Shown in pieces: positions 56,981 through 64,000 of a stretch of 64,000 nt of DNA. The stretch covers positions 45,593 to 109,592 of the forward strand of contig NZ_NMUL01000064.1 of the NCBI RefSeq assembly GCF_002234595.1. The letters run 5' to 3'. The first letter of the stretch is position 1; every line of letters starts with the position of its first letter. This stretch comes from Amycolatopsis vastitatis. GTDB lineage: Bacteria; Actinomycetota; Actinomycetes; Mycobacteriales; Pseudonocardiaceae. The notes below the pieces were generated by a model. It was not told the DNA's origin, did not search any database, and saw nothing but the letters and a program-made list of their open reading frames with translations. The position numbers were made by a program, and so were the translations under genes.

Positions 56981-57946
56981 TCATCGCCCGGCGAACGCGT
57001 CCACGCCGGTGAGCTGCGCCGACAGCGTCCACAGGCGCGCGGCCTGTTCCCGGTCGACGGCGTACCGGCGGACGCCGGAGGCGGCGAGGCCCTCGGCGTC
57101 GGCCGGAGCGAGCTCGGCGACGTCGCAGTCCTCGAGGTACAGCCCGCCGCGCCCGGCCAGCTGCAGCGACGTCGCCGCCCAGACCGTGGTCGCGGCGCCC
57201 TGCTCCGGGGTCTTGAACTCCATCAGGTAGTTCCCGGCTTCGTCGATCCAGCCGCGTTCGATCATTTCCGCCCGCGGCAGGTGCCGCTGCAGCGGTGTCA
57301 TGATGCCGCCGGGGTGCAGCGCGAACGCGTGGACACCCTGTTCGGCGCCCAGCTCGTCGAGCCGGACGGCGAAAAGCACGTTGGCGGTCTTGGCCTGCCC
57401 GTAGGCCTGCCACTTTTCGTAGCCGTTCGCGAACTGGACGTCGTCCCAGCGGATCGGCGAGTAGTGGTGGCCGCGCGAGGACAGCGAAACCACGCGGGCA
57501 CCCTCGGCGACCGCCGGCCACAGCCGGTTCACCAGCGCGAAGTGGCCGAGGTGGTTGGTGGCGAACTGGGCTTCCCAGCCCGGGCCGACCCGGGTCTCGG
57601 GGCAGGCCATTATGCCCGCGTTGGCGATGAGGAGGTCGATCCGCCGTCCGGTCGCCAGGAAGCGCTCCGAGAAGGCGCGGACACTTTCGAGGTCACCGAG
57701 GTCCAGCTCGTCCACCTCGACGTTCTCGATGCCCGCCAGTGCTTCTTCGGCGGTCGCGCGGCGGCGGGCCGGGACGACGACGTGCGCGCCGGCGCCGGTG
57801 AGCGCGCGGGTGGTTTCGAGGCCGATCCCGGAGTACCCGCCGGTGACGACGGCGAGCTTGCCGGTGAGGTCGATGCCCGCGACGGCTTCGGCGGCCGTGG
57901 TGGTGGCGCCGAAACCCGAGCCGATCTTGTGCTGTGCGGAAGTCAT
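56981..57946 (-). CDS. Short-chain dehydrogenase/reductase, retinol-dehydrogenase-like
   Basis: 321 residues. The cofactor motif is VVTGGYSGIGLETTRAL near 33, ARR after beta-2 suggests NADP preference, then IANAGIMACPETR, SLSSRGHHYSPIRWDD with the catalytic Ser, YGQAKTANVLFA (Tyr/Lys near 186-190) and HPGGIMTPLQRH. The family reduces or oxidises varied carbonyls. An 18-bp perfect palindrome with a MerR-like core lies 17 bp upstream, but no such regulator is adjacent. Confidence 0.9.
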   Translation of the reverse strand: MTSAQHKIGSGFGATTTAAEAVAGIDLTGKLAVVTGGYSGIGLETTRALTGAGAHVVVPARRRATAEEALAGIENVEVDELDLGDLESVRAFSERFLATGRRIDLLIANAGIMACPETRVGPGWEAQFATNHLGHFALVNRLWPAVAEGARVVSLSSRGHHYSPIRWDDVQFANGYEKWQAYGQAKTANVLFAVRLDELGAEQGVHAFALHPGGIMTPLQRHLPRAEMIERGWIDEAGNYLMEFKTPEQGAATTVWAATSLQLAGRGGLYLEDCDVAELAPADAEGLAASGVRRYAVDREQAARLWTLSAQLTGVDAFAGR

Positions 57947-57962
57947 GCCCCCGACGTTAAGA

Positions 57963-57980
57963 GCTGGAGTGCACTCCAGC
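57963..57980. promoter_or_regulatory. Perfect 18-bp palindrome upstream of the SDR gene
   Basis: GCTGGAGTGCACTCCAGC. The GGAGTGCACTCC core is typical of sites bound by MerR-family regulators that activate oxidoreductase genes. The cognate regulator is not next to it in this window. Confidence 0.65.
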
Positions 57981-58050
57981 GCAAATCGCGGCCGGGGCCG
58001 AAACGGGGGACAATCGGGGGGAGAGGCGCAGCCGACCTAGGAAGGCTCTG

Positions 58051-58593
58051 ATGGCCGACTATTACGGGAACCAGCCCCAGGACGTCCGCCCGGGGATCGA
58101 CGCGCGCCGGCTGTGGGCGGGCGGCGTGGCGACGGCGGTGGTCGCGGCCCTGCTCGCGGTGGTCGGGCTGCTGATCGCGCGGGGGATCTTCGAGGTCGAA
58201 GTGCTCGCCCCAAAAGGCGAAGGCGTCTGGGGCAACGCGAGCACCACGACGTACGCGCTGGTCGCCGCCGCGGTGGCCCTGCTCGCCACCGGGCTGATGC
58301 ACCTGCTCAGCGTCGCCACGCCGGCGCCGTCCCAGTTCTTCGGCTGGATCATGGTGCTCGTCACGCTCATCGCGGTGGTGCTGCCGCTGACCCTCACGGT
58401 CGCGCCGAGCGCGAAGATCGCGACGGCCGTGATCAACCTGGTGATCGGCCTGGTCATCGCCGCGGTCGTGAACAGCATGGCGGCCAGCGCCCGGACGCTG
58501 CACCGCCGTCGCAGCCAGCAGAACGCGGCACCGCCGCCGACCCGGCAGCAGTGGACCCAGCAGGACCCGCCGACCCGTTACTACGACCGGTGA
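58051..58593 (+). CDS. DUF6069-like four-helix membrane protein
   Basis: 180 residues; ATG after AGGAAGG. Four membrane helices: about 22-45, 67-88, 97-118 and 124-143. The pattern (RRLWAGGVATAVVAALLAVVGLLIARGI, then ATGLMHLLSVATPAPSQFFGWIMVLVTLIAVVLPL) fits the DUF6069 family of actinobacterial membrane proteins of unknown role. Short cytoplasmic tails are rich in Arg/Gln/Pro. Two bases separate it from the Ddn-like gene, so they are cotranscribed. Confidence 0.82.
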   Translation: MADYYGNQPQDVRPGIDARRLWAGGVATAVVAALLAVVGLLIARGIFEVEVLAPKGEGVWGNASTTTYALVAAAVALLATGLMHLLSVATPAPSQFFGWIMVLVTLIAVVLPLTLTVAPSAKIATAVINLVIGLVIAAVVNSMAASARTLHRRRSQQNAAPPPTRQQWTQQDPPTRYYDR

Positions 58594-58595
58594 CC

Positions 58596-59012
58596 ATGGA
58601 CGGCAAGGAGACCAACCGGCGGGTGATCGAGCAGTTCCGCGCGGGCGGCGAGGTGGACGGCATGCACCGGGAGCGGCTCGTGCTGCTCACCACGACCGGC
58701 CGGCATTCGGGCGAGCCGCGCACGGTCCCGATGATGGTCCACCGCGACGGCGACCGGATGCTGGTGGTGGCCTCGAACGTGGGCGCGCCCCGGCACCCGG
58801 ACTGGTACCTGAACCTCGCGGACGACCCGCGGGTCACCGTGGAGGTGGCCGACCGGAAGTTCGAGGCCGAGGCGCTGCCGCTGCTGGGCGCGGACTACGT
58901 GCGGACGTGGACGGAGCTGGAGAAGCACTACCCGTTCCTGGCCGACCACGCGGCGAAAGCCCGCCAGGCCAAGCGCGTGATCCCGATCGTCGAACTGTCC
59001 GAAGAGGACTGA
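58596..59012 (+). CDS. F420-dependent (Ddn/DUF385-type) nitroreductase-family protein
   Basis: 138 residues. The split-barrel flavin/deazaflavin fold is shown by RLVLLTTTGRHSGEPRTVPMMVHRDGDRMLVVASNVGAPRHPDWYLNLADDPRVTVEV, the diagnostic block of deazaflavin (F420)-dependent oxidoreductases. They use reduced F420 to reduce quinones, nitro groups or activated double bonds. Two bases from the DUF6069 stop; shares a short operon with it. The stop is 2 bp from the convergent permease gene stop. Confidence 0.9.
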   Translation: MDGKETNRRVIEQFRAGGEVDGMHRERLVLLTTTGRHSGEPRTVPMMVHRDGDRMLVVASNVGAPRHPDWYLNLADDPRVTVEVADRKFEAEALPLLGADYVRTWTELEKHYPFLADHAAKARQAKRVIPIVELSEED

Positions 59013-59014
59013 CG

Positions 59015-59818
59015 CTACTTGCTGGCCACCCGGCGGTAGCGGGCCGTGGCGAGCGGGGCGAAGATCGCGATGATCGCCAGGCAGCACAGGATCGCGTACA
59101 GCGCCGCGTGCTCCGCCGGCCAGCCCGTCGGCGGTGCCCCGAACCGGTTGCCGAACAGGTCGCGCGTCGCGTTGATCACCGCGGTGAACGGATTCCAGTC
59201 CGCGATCGCCTTGAGGAACGGCGGCAGCGTCTGCGTCGGGACGAACGCCGAGGAGATGAAGCTCAGCGGGAACATCCAGATCAGCCCGGCGCTTTGGGCG
59301 ACCTCGACGCTGCGCGCCGCGAGGCCGATCAGCGCGCCGACCCACGACAGCGCCCAGGCGAACATCAGCATCACCAGGTAGCCGAGCACCGCGTCCGCGA
59401 AGCTGCCGCGGATCCGCCAGCCCACGAGCAGCCCGCACAACGACATCACGACCAGCGCCACGACGCTGACGACGAGGTCCGACGTCGTGCGGCCGAGGAC
59501 CACCGCGATCCGGGACATCGGCAGCGAGCGGAACCGGTCGATGATGCCCTTCTGCAGGTCGTTGGCGAAGCCGATGACCGTGAACGCCGAGTTGAACGCC
59601 ACCGTCTGGGCGAAGATCCCGGCGATGAGGAACTCGCGGTAGGCCGCCCCGCCCGCTTCGCCGCCGATCGCGTTGCCGAAGACATAGGCGAACAGCAGCA
59701 CGAACATGATCGGCTGCAGGGTCGCGGCCATCAGCCAGTCCGGGTTGCGGCGGACGTTCATCAGGTTGCGCCACGTGACGACACCGCCGTCCGAGATGCC
59801 CTTCGCGAACGCGTTCAC
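59015..59818 (-). CDS. ABC-2 type transporter permease (DrrB-like)
   Basis: 267 residues, GTG start in a GTGA overlap with the ATPase gene. Six membrane helices and the ABC-2 signature: TWRNLMNVRRNPDWLMAATLQPIMFVLLFAYVFG, KGIIDRFRSLPMSRIAVVLGRT and QSAGLIWMFPLSFISSAFVPTQTLP. With the ATPase it makes a DrrAB-type exporter of hydrophobic compounds such as antibiotics. The exported compound is not evident here. Confidence 0.92.
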   Translation of the reverse strand: MNAFAKGISDGGVVTWRNLMNVRRNPDWLMAATLQPIMFVLLFAYVFGNAIGGEAGGAAYREFLIAGIFAQTVAFNSAFTVIGFANDLQKGIIDRFRSLPMSRIAVVLGRTTSDLVVSVVALVVMSLCGLLVGWRIRGSFADAVLGYLVMLMFAWALSWVGALIGLAARSVEVAQSAGLIWMFPLSFISSAFVPTQTLPPFLKAIADWNPFTAVINATRDLFGNRFGAPPTGWPAEHAALYAILCCLAIIAIFAPLATARYRRVASK

Positions 59819-60792
59819 TTCGCAGCCTCCTCGGTGGACTCGGCGCCGTGGCCGGTCAGGGACAGGAAGACGTCGTCGAGGGTGGGCCGGTGCAGGCCGA
59901 CGTCCTGGACCGTGATGCCCTGGCCATCGAGCCGGCGCAGCGCCTCGATGAGCGCTTTCGGGCCGGTGTCGACGAGGATCTCGGCGCGGCGCGTGTGGTC
60001 GTCCCCGGACGGCTCGCCGGTGCCGACCTCGCGCAGCACCGCGAGGGTGGCCGGCAGGTCGGCGGCCGAGGCGACGACCAGCTCCAGCCGCTCGCCGCCG
60101 GTCTGGGCCTTGAGCTCGTCGGCGGTGCCGCGCGCGATCACCCGGCCGTGGTCGATCACCACGATCGAGTCGGCGAGCTGGTCGGCCTCTTCGAGGTACT
60201 GGGTGGTCAGCAGCACGGTCGTGCCGTCGGCGACGAGTTCCTTGATGACTTCCCAAGTGTCGAGCCGCCCGCCGGGGTCGAGGCCGGTGGTGGGCTCGTC
60301 GAGCACGACGACGGTCGGCTCGGCGACCAGCGCGCCGGCCAGGTCGAGACGCCGTCGCATGCCGCCGGAGTACCCCTTCGCGGGCCGGTCGGCGGCCTCT
60401 TCGAGCTGGAACCGCGCGAGCAGCTCCCGGGCGCGCGAGCGCGCGGCGGCCTTCCGCCTGCCGTAGAGCCGCCCGACCATGTAGAGGTTTTCGAACCCGG
60501 TGAGGTTCTCGTCGACGGCCGCGTACTGGCCGGACAGCCCGATCCGCCGCCGCACCTGGTCGGGTTCGGCCAGGACGTCGTAGCCGGCGACGAACGCCTC
60601 GCCCGAGTCCGGCCGCAGCAGCGTGGTCAGGATGCGGACGGTGGTGGTCTTCCCGGCGCCGTTCGGGCCCAGCAGGCCCAGCACCCGCCCGGCGGGGATG
60701 TCCAGGTCCACGCCGTCGAGCGCGCGGGTCGCGCCATAGGTCTTCACGAGCCCGCGTACGTGGACGGCGACGTCCGGTTCCGGCTGCGGCAT
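59815..60792 (-). CDS. ABC transporter ATPase (DrrA-like)
   Basis: 325 residues from MPQPEP, with GGGGAG 6 nt upstream. Walker A GPNGAGKTTT near 43, ABC signature YSGGMRRRLDLA, Walker B TVVVLDEPTTGLDP, switch His near LTTQYLEEADQLAD. The C-terminal extension HRPTLDDVFLSLTGHGAE is characteristic of daunorubicin-resistance-type (DrrA) ATPases. Coupled by GTGA to the permease gene. Confidence 0.94.
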   Translation of the reverse strand: MPQPEPDVAVHVRGLVKTYGATRALDGVDLDIPAGRVLGLLGPNGAGKTTTVRILTTLLRPDSGEAFVAGYDVLAEPDQVRRRIGLSGQYAAVDENLTGFENLYMVGRLYGRRKAAARSRARELLARFQLEEAADRPAKGYSGGMRRRLDLAGALVAEPTVVVLDEPTTGLDPGGRLDTWEVIKELVADGTTVLLTTQYLEEADQLADSIVVIDHGRVIARGTADELKAQTGGERLELVVASAADLPATLAVLREVGTGEPSGDDHTRRAEILVDTGPKALIEALRRLDGQGITVQDVGLHRPTLDDVFLSLTGHGAESTEEAAK

Positions 60793-60871
60793 TTCGGCTC
60801 CCCTTCCGATGACACCCGACAAGCTAGGGCACGGCGTCCGGTTTGTCCTCCGGGTTTCTCCCTGAGAAGAC

Positions 60872-61381
60872 TCAGTTCGCCGAGAGCGTGACGGCGACCT
60901 CCGGCGGCGTCCGCAGCGACTGGAACACGACGCAGTAGCGCTCGGTCAGCTTCTTGAGCGTCGCCAGCTGCTCTTCTCCGGCGTCGGTGTCCAAAGCGAA
61001 CGACAGCCGGATCGCGCGGAAGCCCACCGGCGCGTCCTTCGCCACGGCGAGGGTGCCGCGGAAGTCGAGGTCGCCTTCGGCCCGGACGCGCCCGCCGCGC
61101 ACGGTGAGCCCGAGCGACGTCGCGACCGCCCGCAGCGTCACCCCGGCGCACGCGACGAGTGCTTCGAGCAGCATGTCACCCGAACAGGCAAAGGAGCCGT
61201 CGCCGCCGGTGGCCGGGTGCAACCCCGCTTCGACGACCGCGCGGCCGGTTTCGACCTTGCAGGAGATGCCGAGGCCGTCCAGTTCGGCGTCGGCGTGCAA
61301 AGTGACGAGCGCGCTCTCCGGCCGTTCCCGGTACTGCTCCTTCAACGGCGTCTGGACCGCGCGCAGCTCTTCGGCATCCAT
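60872..61381 (-). CDS. OsmC/Ohr-family redox protein
   Basis: 169 residues. The two conserved Cys of the family are present: CSGDMLLEALVACAGV (first, near 66, with a second Cys at 78) and RYCVVFQSL near 149. Surrounding FRAIRLSF and VSLG-like TLRAVATSLGLTV fit OsmC. OsmC/Ohr proteins reduce organic hydroperoxides with their Cys pair. The N-terminus carries about 40 extra residues (TPLKEQYRERPESALVTL), typical of the YhfA-like branch. A terminator hairpin separates it from the protease gene. Confidence 0.88.
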   Translation of the reverse strand: MDAEELRAVQTPLKEQYRERPESALVTLHADAELDGLGISCKVETGRAVVEAGLHPATGGDGSFACSGDMLLEALVACAGVTLRAVATSLGLTVRGGRVRAEGDLDFRGTLAVAKDAPVGFRAIRLSFALDTDAGEEQLATLKKLTERYCVVFQSLRTPPEVAVTLSAN

Positions 61382-61410
61382 GCGCCGATTCTGCTCCGGA
61401 AAACACGAAA

Positions 61411-61440
61411 GCGGGGAGACCGGTCGCCCGGTCTCCCCGC
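61411..61440 (-). terminator. Terminator of the M4 protease gene
   Basis: GCGGGGAGACCGG-TCGC-CCGGTCTCCCCGC, a 13-bp perfect stem with a 4-nt loop, 15 bp past the protease stop, followed (minus strand) by a TTTCGTGTTTT stretch. Confidence 0.85.
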
Positions 61441-61455
61441 CTCAGTGAATCAGCT

Positions 61456-63732
61456 TCAGCTCAGGGTGACGGCCACGTCGTCGATGACGAACGAGGTCTG
61501 CAGCGAGCTGTCTTCGGTGCCGGTGAACTTGAGCGCGAGGGTGCCGCCGGCCGCCGACGAGACGTCGACGGTCTTGAGCGCGTACCCGGACGCCTTGTTC
61601 AGGTTGGAGTAGCTGCCCAGCGTGGTGCTGCCGTTGGTCACGGTCAGCTTGTCGTAGGCGGTCGACGTGGTCGTCTCCGCCGTGTCGATGTGCAGGTAGA
61701 ACGTCAGGCTGGCGTGGCAGCCCGCCGGGATGCTCACCGACTGCGCGATCGACTCGGTGGTGGTGGAGCCGTAACCGTCGAGCCAGGACGAGTAGGTGCC
61801 GCCGTGCGCGGCCTGACCCTGCGAGCCCCACTGGCCGATGGAGCCGGTGGTGCCGGTCCAGCTTCCGCTGCCGGATTCGAAGCCGCCGTTGACGATCTTC
61901 TGGCCGGAGCAGCCGCCGGTCGTGCCGACGGTCCAGGTGAACGACGCCGTGCCGGTCTTGGCCGCCGCGTCCTTCGCCGTCACCGTGACGTTCGAGGTGC
62001 CCGCGGTGGTCGCGGTGCCCGAGATCGTGCCGGTGGAGGCGTTGATCGACAGGCCGGCCGGCAGGCCGGTGGCGGACCAGGTGTACGGCGCGGTGCCGCC
62101 CGAGGCCGACAGCGGCAGGGAGACCGAAGCGCCGGTCACGGTCGACTGGTTGCCCGGGTTGGACACGGTGACCGTGCCGGTCGCCGAGCACGTCGGGTCG
62201 GCCGACTGGGCGGGCACGCTGATCGCGTCCCACGCCGCCTTGACCGTGTTGAACTCGGTGCAGCTGCCCGGGAACAGGTTCTTCGCCGCGGTCAGCGTCC
62301 AGGTGCGGTACTTCAGGTACGAGCTGCCGGAGGTCTTGAGCAGCATCGCGTTGTAGAAGATCTTCACCGCGTTCTGGACACCGAGGCCGGTGATCGTGGT
62401 GTTGTTGCACGTGGTGCTGGTCGGCTGCCCGTTGGTCGGGTTGGTGCCTTCGGCCAGCAGGTAGAACCAGTGGTTGCCGGGGCCGGCGGCCGCGTGCACC
62501 TCACCGTTGGGGACCGAGCTGTCGTAGCAGTTCTTGTCGCCCAGCGCCGACGGGTTGTACATGTTGCGGATCGGGCCGGAGCCGACGAGGTTGACCTGCT
62601 CGCCGACCAGGAAGTCCGGCACGTCGTACGGCGAAGGCTCGTTGGCGAACCACTCGGTCGAGGCGCCGAAGACGTCCGCGACGAACTCCTGCGTGCCGTT
62701 GCCCGAGATGCCGCCCGGGGTGTGGTCGTCGATGCCGTGCCCGTGCTCGTGGGCGACGACGTCGATCGAGCCGATCCAGCCGCCGGCGGTGTTCTTGCCG
62801 ATCTGGACCTGGCTGCCGTCGTAGTAGGCGTTCTGGTCGTTCAGTCCGACGCGGATCGGCCAGCCGCCGCCGCTGCCGTCGAACCCGTTGCGGCCCAGCC
62901 ACTGCGAGAGCATCTTGTTCTCGGTCTGCGCGGCGTACAGGGCGTCGACGCAGCCGGTCTCGCGGTTGCTGGCGGTGCCGTTGCCCCACAGGTCGTCCGG
63001 GCCGCTGAACGTGGTGTTGTTGGCCGCGTCCTGGCAGGACGTGTTGGTGATGTTCGGGTCCTTCAAGGAGTACGTGCTGCCCGAGTGCGTGGTGTCGAGG
63101 TGGACCGGGTTCGGCCCGTTCCACGCGCTGGTGCCGTCGCCGTGCAGGACGTGTTCCTGGGTGTGGAGCACCTTGCCGGTGGCGGCGTCGACGACGACGT
63201 CGAGCTTGCTCGGCCCTTCGGCGTCGCGGCCGACGACCGTGCTCTGCCAGGCCAGCGTCGGCTTGCCGAGCGCGAAGACGACCTGCTGGGCGGGGCTCAC
63301 ACTGTCCACGGAGGACAGCTGTTTCCGCGCGGTCGCCTCGGCCGCGGCCTTCGACACGGCGGGGGTGGTCGAGGTGAGGTCGATGGTCTGGTCCTGCGCG
63401 ACCGAGGTGCCGAGCACCTGGCCCGTCGAGTTGGTCGCGACGACGAAGTCGCCGCCCACCACGCGCATGCCCTTGTAGCTGCGCTCGTAGGGGATGTACT
63501 TCAGCCCGTTGGTCGCGGAAATCGCTTTCTGGGCCACGAAAACGTCGTCGGTGCTCGCGTGCAGGGCGGCCGGCCTGCTCGCCACGAGACCGGCCGCCGC
63601 GGTCGCGGCCAGGGTCTGGGCGTCGGGGACGGCGTTCGGGGTCGCGGGCTGGGCCTGGGCGGTGGTGGTCGTGCACATCGCGGCGATCAGCGCGCCGCTC
63701 GCGGCCAAGACGAATGGACGTCTCAGTTGCAT
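61456..63732 (-). CDS. Secreted M4 (thermolysin-like) metalloprotease with accessory C-terminal domains
   Basis: 758 residues; ATG with GGAGGAG 8 nt upstream. Signal peptide about 1-27, then an FTP/PepSY propeptide (about 50-200: NGLKYIPYERSYKGMRVVGGDFVV). The catalytic domain has VVAHEHGHGID (HExxH zinc motif near 330), the third ligand Glu in GTQEFVADVFGAS near 350 and GEVHAAAGPGNHWFYLL with the transition-state His. A Ser/Thr-rich linker leads to an Ig-like domain (about 525-610) and a C-terminal MAM/jelly-roll-like domain (IVNGGFESGSGSW to the end), probably for substrate or wall binding. It is an extracellular protease released by propeptide cleavage. Confidence 0.94.
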   Translation of the reverse strand: MQLRRPFVLAASGALIAAMCTTTTAQAQPATPNAVPDAQTLAATAAAGLVASRPAALHASTDDVFVAQKAISATNGLKYIPYERSYKGMRVVGGDFVVATNSTGQVLGTSVAQDQTIDLTSTTPAVSKAAAEATARKQLSSVDSVSPAQQVVFALGKPTLAWQSTVVGRDAEGPSKLDVVVDAATGKVLHTQEHVLHGDGTSAWNGPNPVHLDTTHSGSTYSLKDPNITNTSCQDAANNTTFSGPDDLWGNGTASNRETGCVDALYAAQTENKMLSQWLGRNGFDGSGGGWPIRVGLNDQNAYYDGSQVQIGKNTAGGWIGSIDVVAHEHGHGIDDHTPGGISGNGTQEFVADVFGASTEWFANEPSPYDVPDFLVGEQVNLVGSGPIRNMYNPSALGDKNCYDSSVPNGEVHAAAGPGNHWFYLLAEGTNPTNGQPTSTTCNNTTITGLGVQNAVKIFYNAMLLKTSGSSYLKYRTWTLTAAKNLFPGSCTEFNTVKAAWDAISVPAQSADPTCSATGTVTVSNPGNQSTVTGASVSLPLSASGGTAPYTWSATGLPAGLSINASTGTISGTATTAGTSNVTVTAKDAAAKTGTASFTWTVGTTGGCSGQKIVNGGFESGSGSWTGTTGSIGQWGSQGQAAHGGTYSSWLDGYGSTTTESIAQSVSIPAGCHASLTFYLHIDTAETTTSTAYDKLTVTNGSTTLGSYSNLNKASGYALKTVDVSSAAGGTLALKFTGTEDSSLQTSFVIDDVAVTLS

Positions 63733-63878
63733 CGAAGGATCTCCTCCGGGCAGGGCGAACCGGCCCGGTGACAGGCCGGGCCGAGAACGGGGACGGTGGG
63801 GAAAAATGGTGCGGCTTAGCGGAAATCAGGATCCGGTGCCGAAGCCTCGTGAACAAGCGACGAACGTACGGACTTATG

Positions 63879-63898
63879 GGGAAGTCGCAATACTTCCC
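63879..63898. promoter_or_regulatory. Inverted repeat in the M4 protease promoter region
   Basis: GGGAAGT-CGCAAT-ACTTCCC, 147 bp upstream of the start in the 268-bp stretch to the window edge, which is otherwise non-coding and AT-richer than average (ATACTTCCCAAAAAGGAC). A second hairpin GATCACC-N8-GGTGATC lies at 63959-63980. Confidence 0.4.
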
Positions 63899-64000
63899 AA
63901 AAAGGACATTTACCCCTATTGGGATTTGCGGTCGACCGTCCACACTGGACTCGAAGGGGATCACCGCCGTTCGGGTGATCTTCTTTGCGGCCGAAACGAC

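Noticed and set aside
59015..60792. Part of an antibiotic biosynthetic cluster
   Set aside because: The exporter is DrrAB-like, but no biosynthetic core genes are near; only a broken glycosyltransferase lies 5 kb away.
63959..63980. Terminator at the right edge
   Set aside because: A 7-bp stem with an 8-nt loop and TTCTTT after it, but no plus-strand gene ends nearby, so no role can be supported.

Overview
The window is very GC-rich (well over 65% by eye), with frequent GTG starts, dense ATGA/GTGA stop-start overlaps, an F420-type (Ddn-like) reductase, an Scr1/DUF397-type regulator pair and many secreted polysaccharide- or polyester-degrading enzymes. This fits a soil actinomycete. A pseudonocardial genus such as Amycolatopsis is my best guess; that is inference, because no rRNA or other species marker is present. 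No tRNA, rRNA, insertion sequence, prophage or CRISPR array was found. It reads as chromosomal accessory/catabolic DNA.

Layout. 1-5355: tail of one GH95-like enzyme and a complete GH95-like protein, a secreted cyclophilin, a VOC protein and a secreted beta-helix protein. 5399-8566: APH-fold kinase and NarL-type response regulator, divergent from their histidine kinase, then a polysaccharide deacetylase. 8639-19296: a uronic-acid catabolic locus with IclR regulator, uronate dehydrogenase, SSS symporter, KdgD, GudD, an uncharacterised barrel protein, an aldehyde dehydrogenase and a secreted PL8 lyase. Together these would take a polymer to uronate, aldarate, 5-dehydro-4-deoxyglucarate, 2,5-dioxopentanoate and 2-oxoglutarate. 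19427-23123: Baeyer-Villiger-type monooxygenase, zinc-free ribosomal protein bL36, and a MarR/aromatic hydroxylase pair with twin operators.

23093-30278: a tightly coupled five-gene unit (SWIM zinc finger, DUF5691, MoxR-like AAA+, DUF5682, VWA) of unknown function. It is the best candidate here for an undescribed system. 30370-36796: PadR/GyrI-like pair, an SRPBCC-AMP-ligase fusion, WYL regulator with VOC partner, a Cys-rich protein and the DUF5753/DUF397 pair. 36846-44311: 3-hydroxybutyrate dehydrogenase, MHS symporter and GAF-PucR regulator, then secreted trypsin, PHB-depolymerase-like esterase and tannase-like hydrolase, which together suggest polyhydroxybutyrate use. 44409-49202: GH6 cellulase, small membrane protein, TolB-like protein, MFS transporter and phosphoesterase. 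49437-52561: an ApbE, heme-membrane, NuoF-like and ferredoxin electron-transfer operon. 52604-64000: sirtuin, a frameshifted glycosyltransferase, Ser/Thr kinase, SDR, DUF6069 and Ddn-like proteins, a DrrAB-type ABC exporter, OsmC and a secreted M4 protease.

Two dispersed repeat families stand out. An 83-bp palindromic element occurs three times (31510, 44320, 53412), each time between two convergent genes, as expected of bidirectional terminators. A 21-bp unit forms a large inverted array between convergent genes at 3565-3687 and also occurs as four direct in-frame units inside apbE (50048-50131), where it adds a 28-residue insert to the enzyme.
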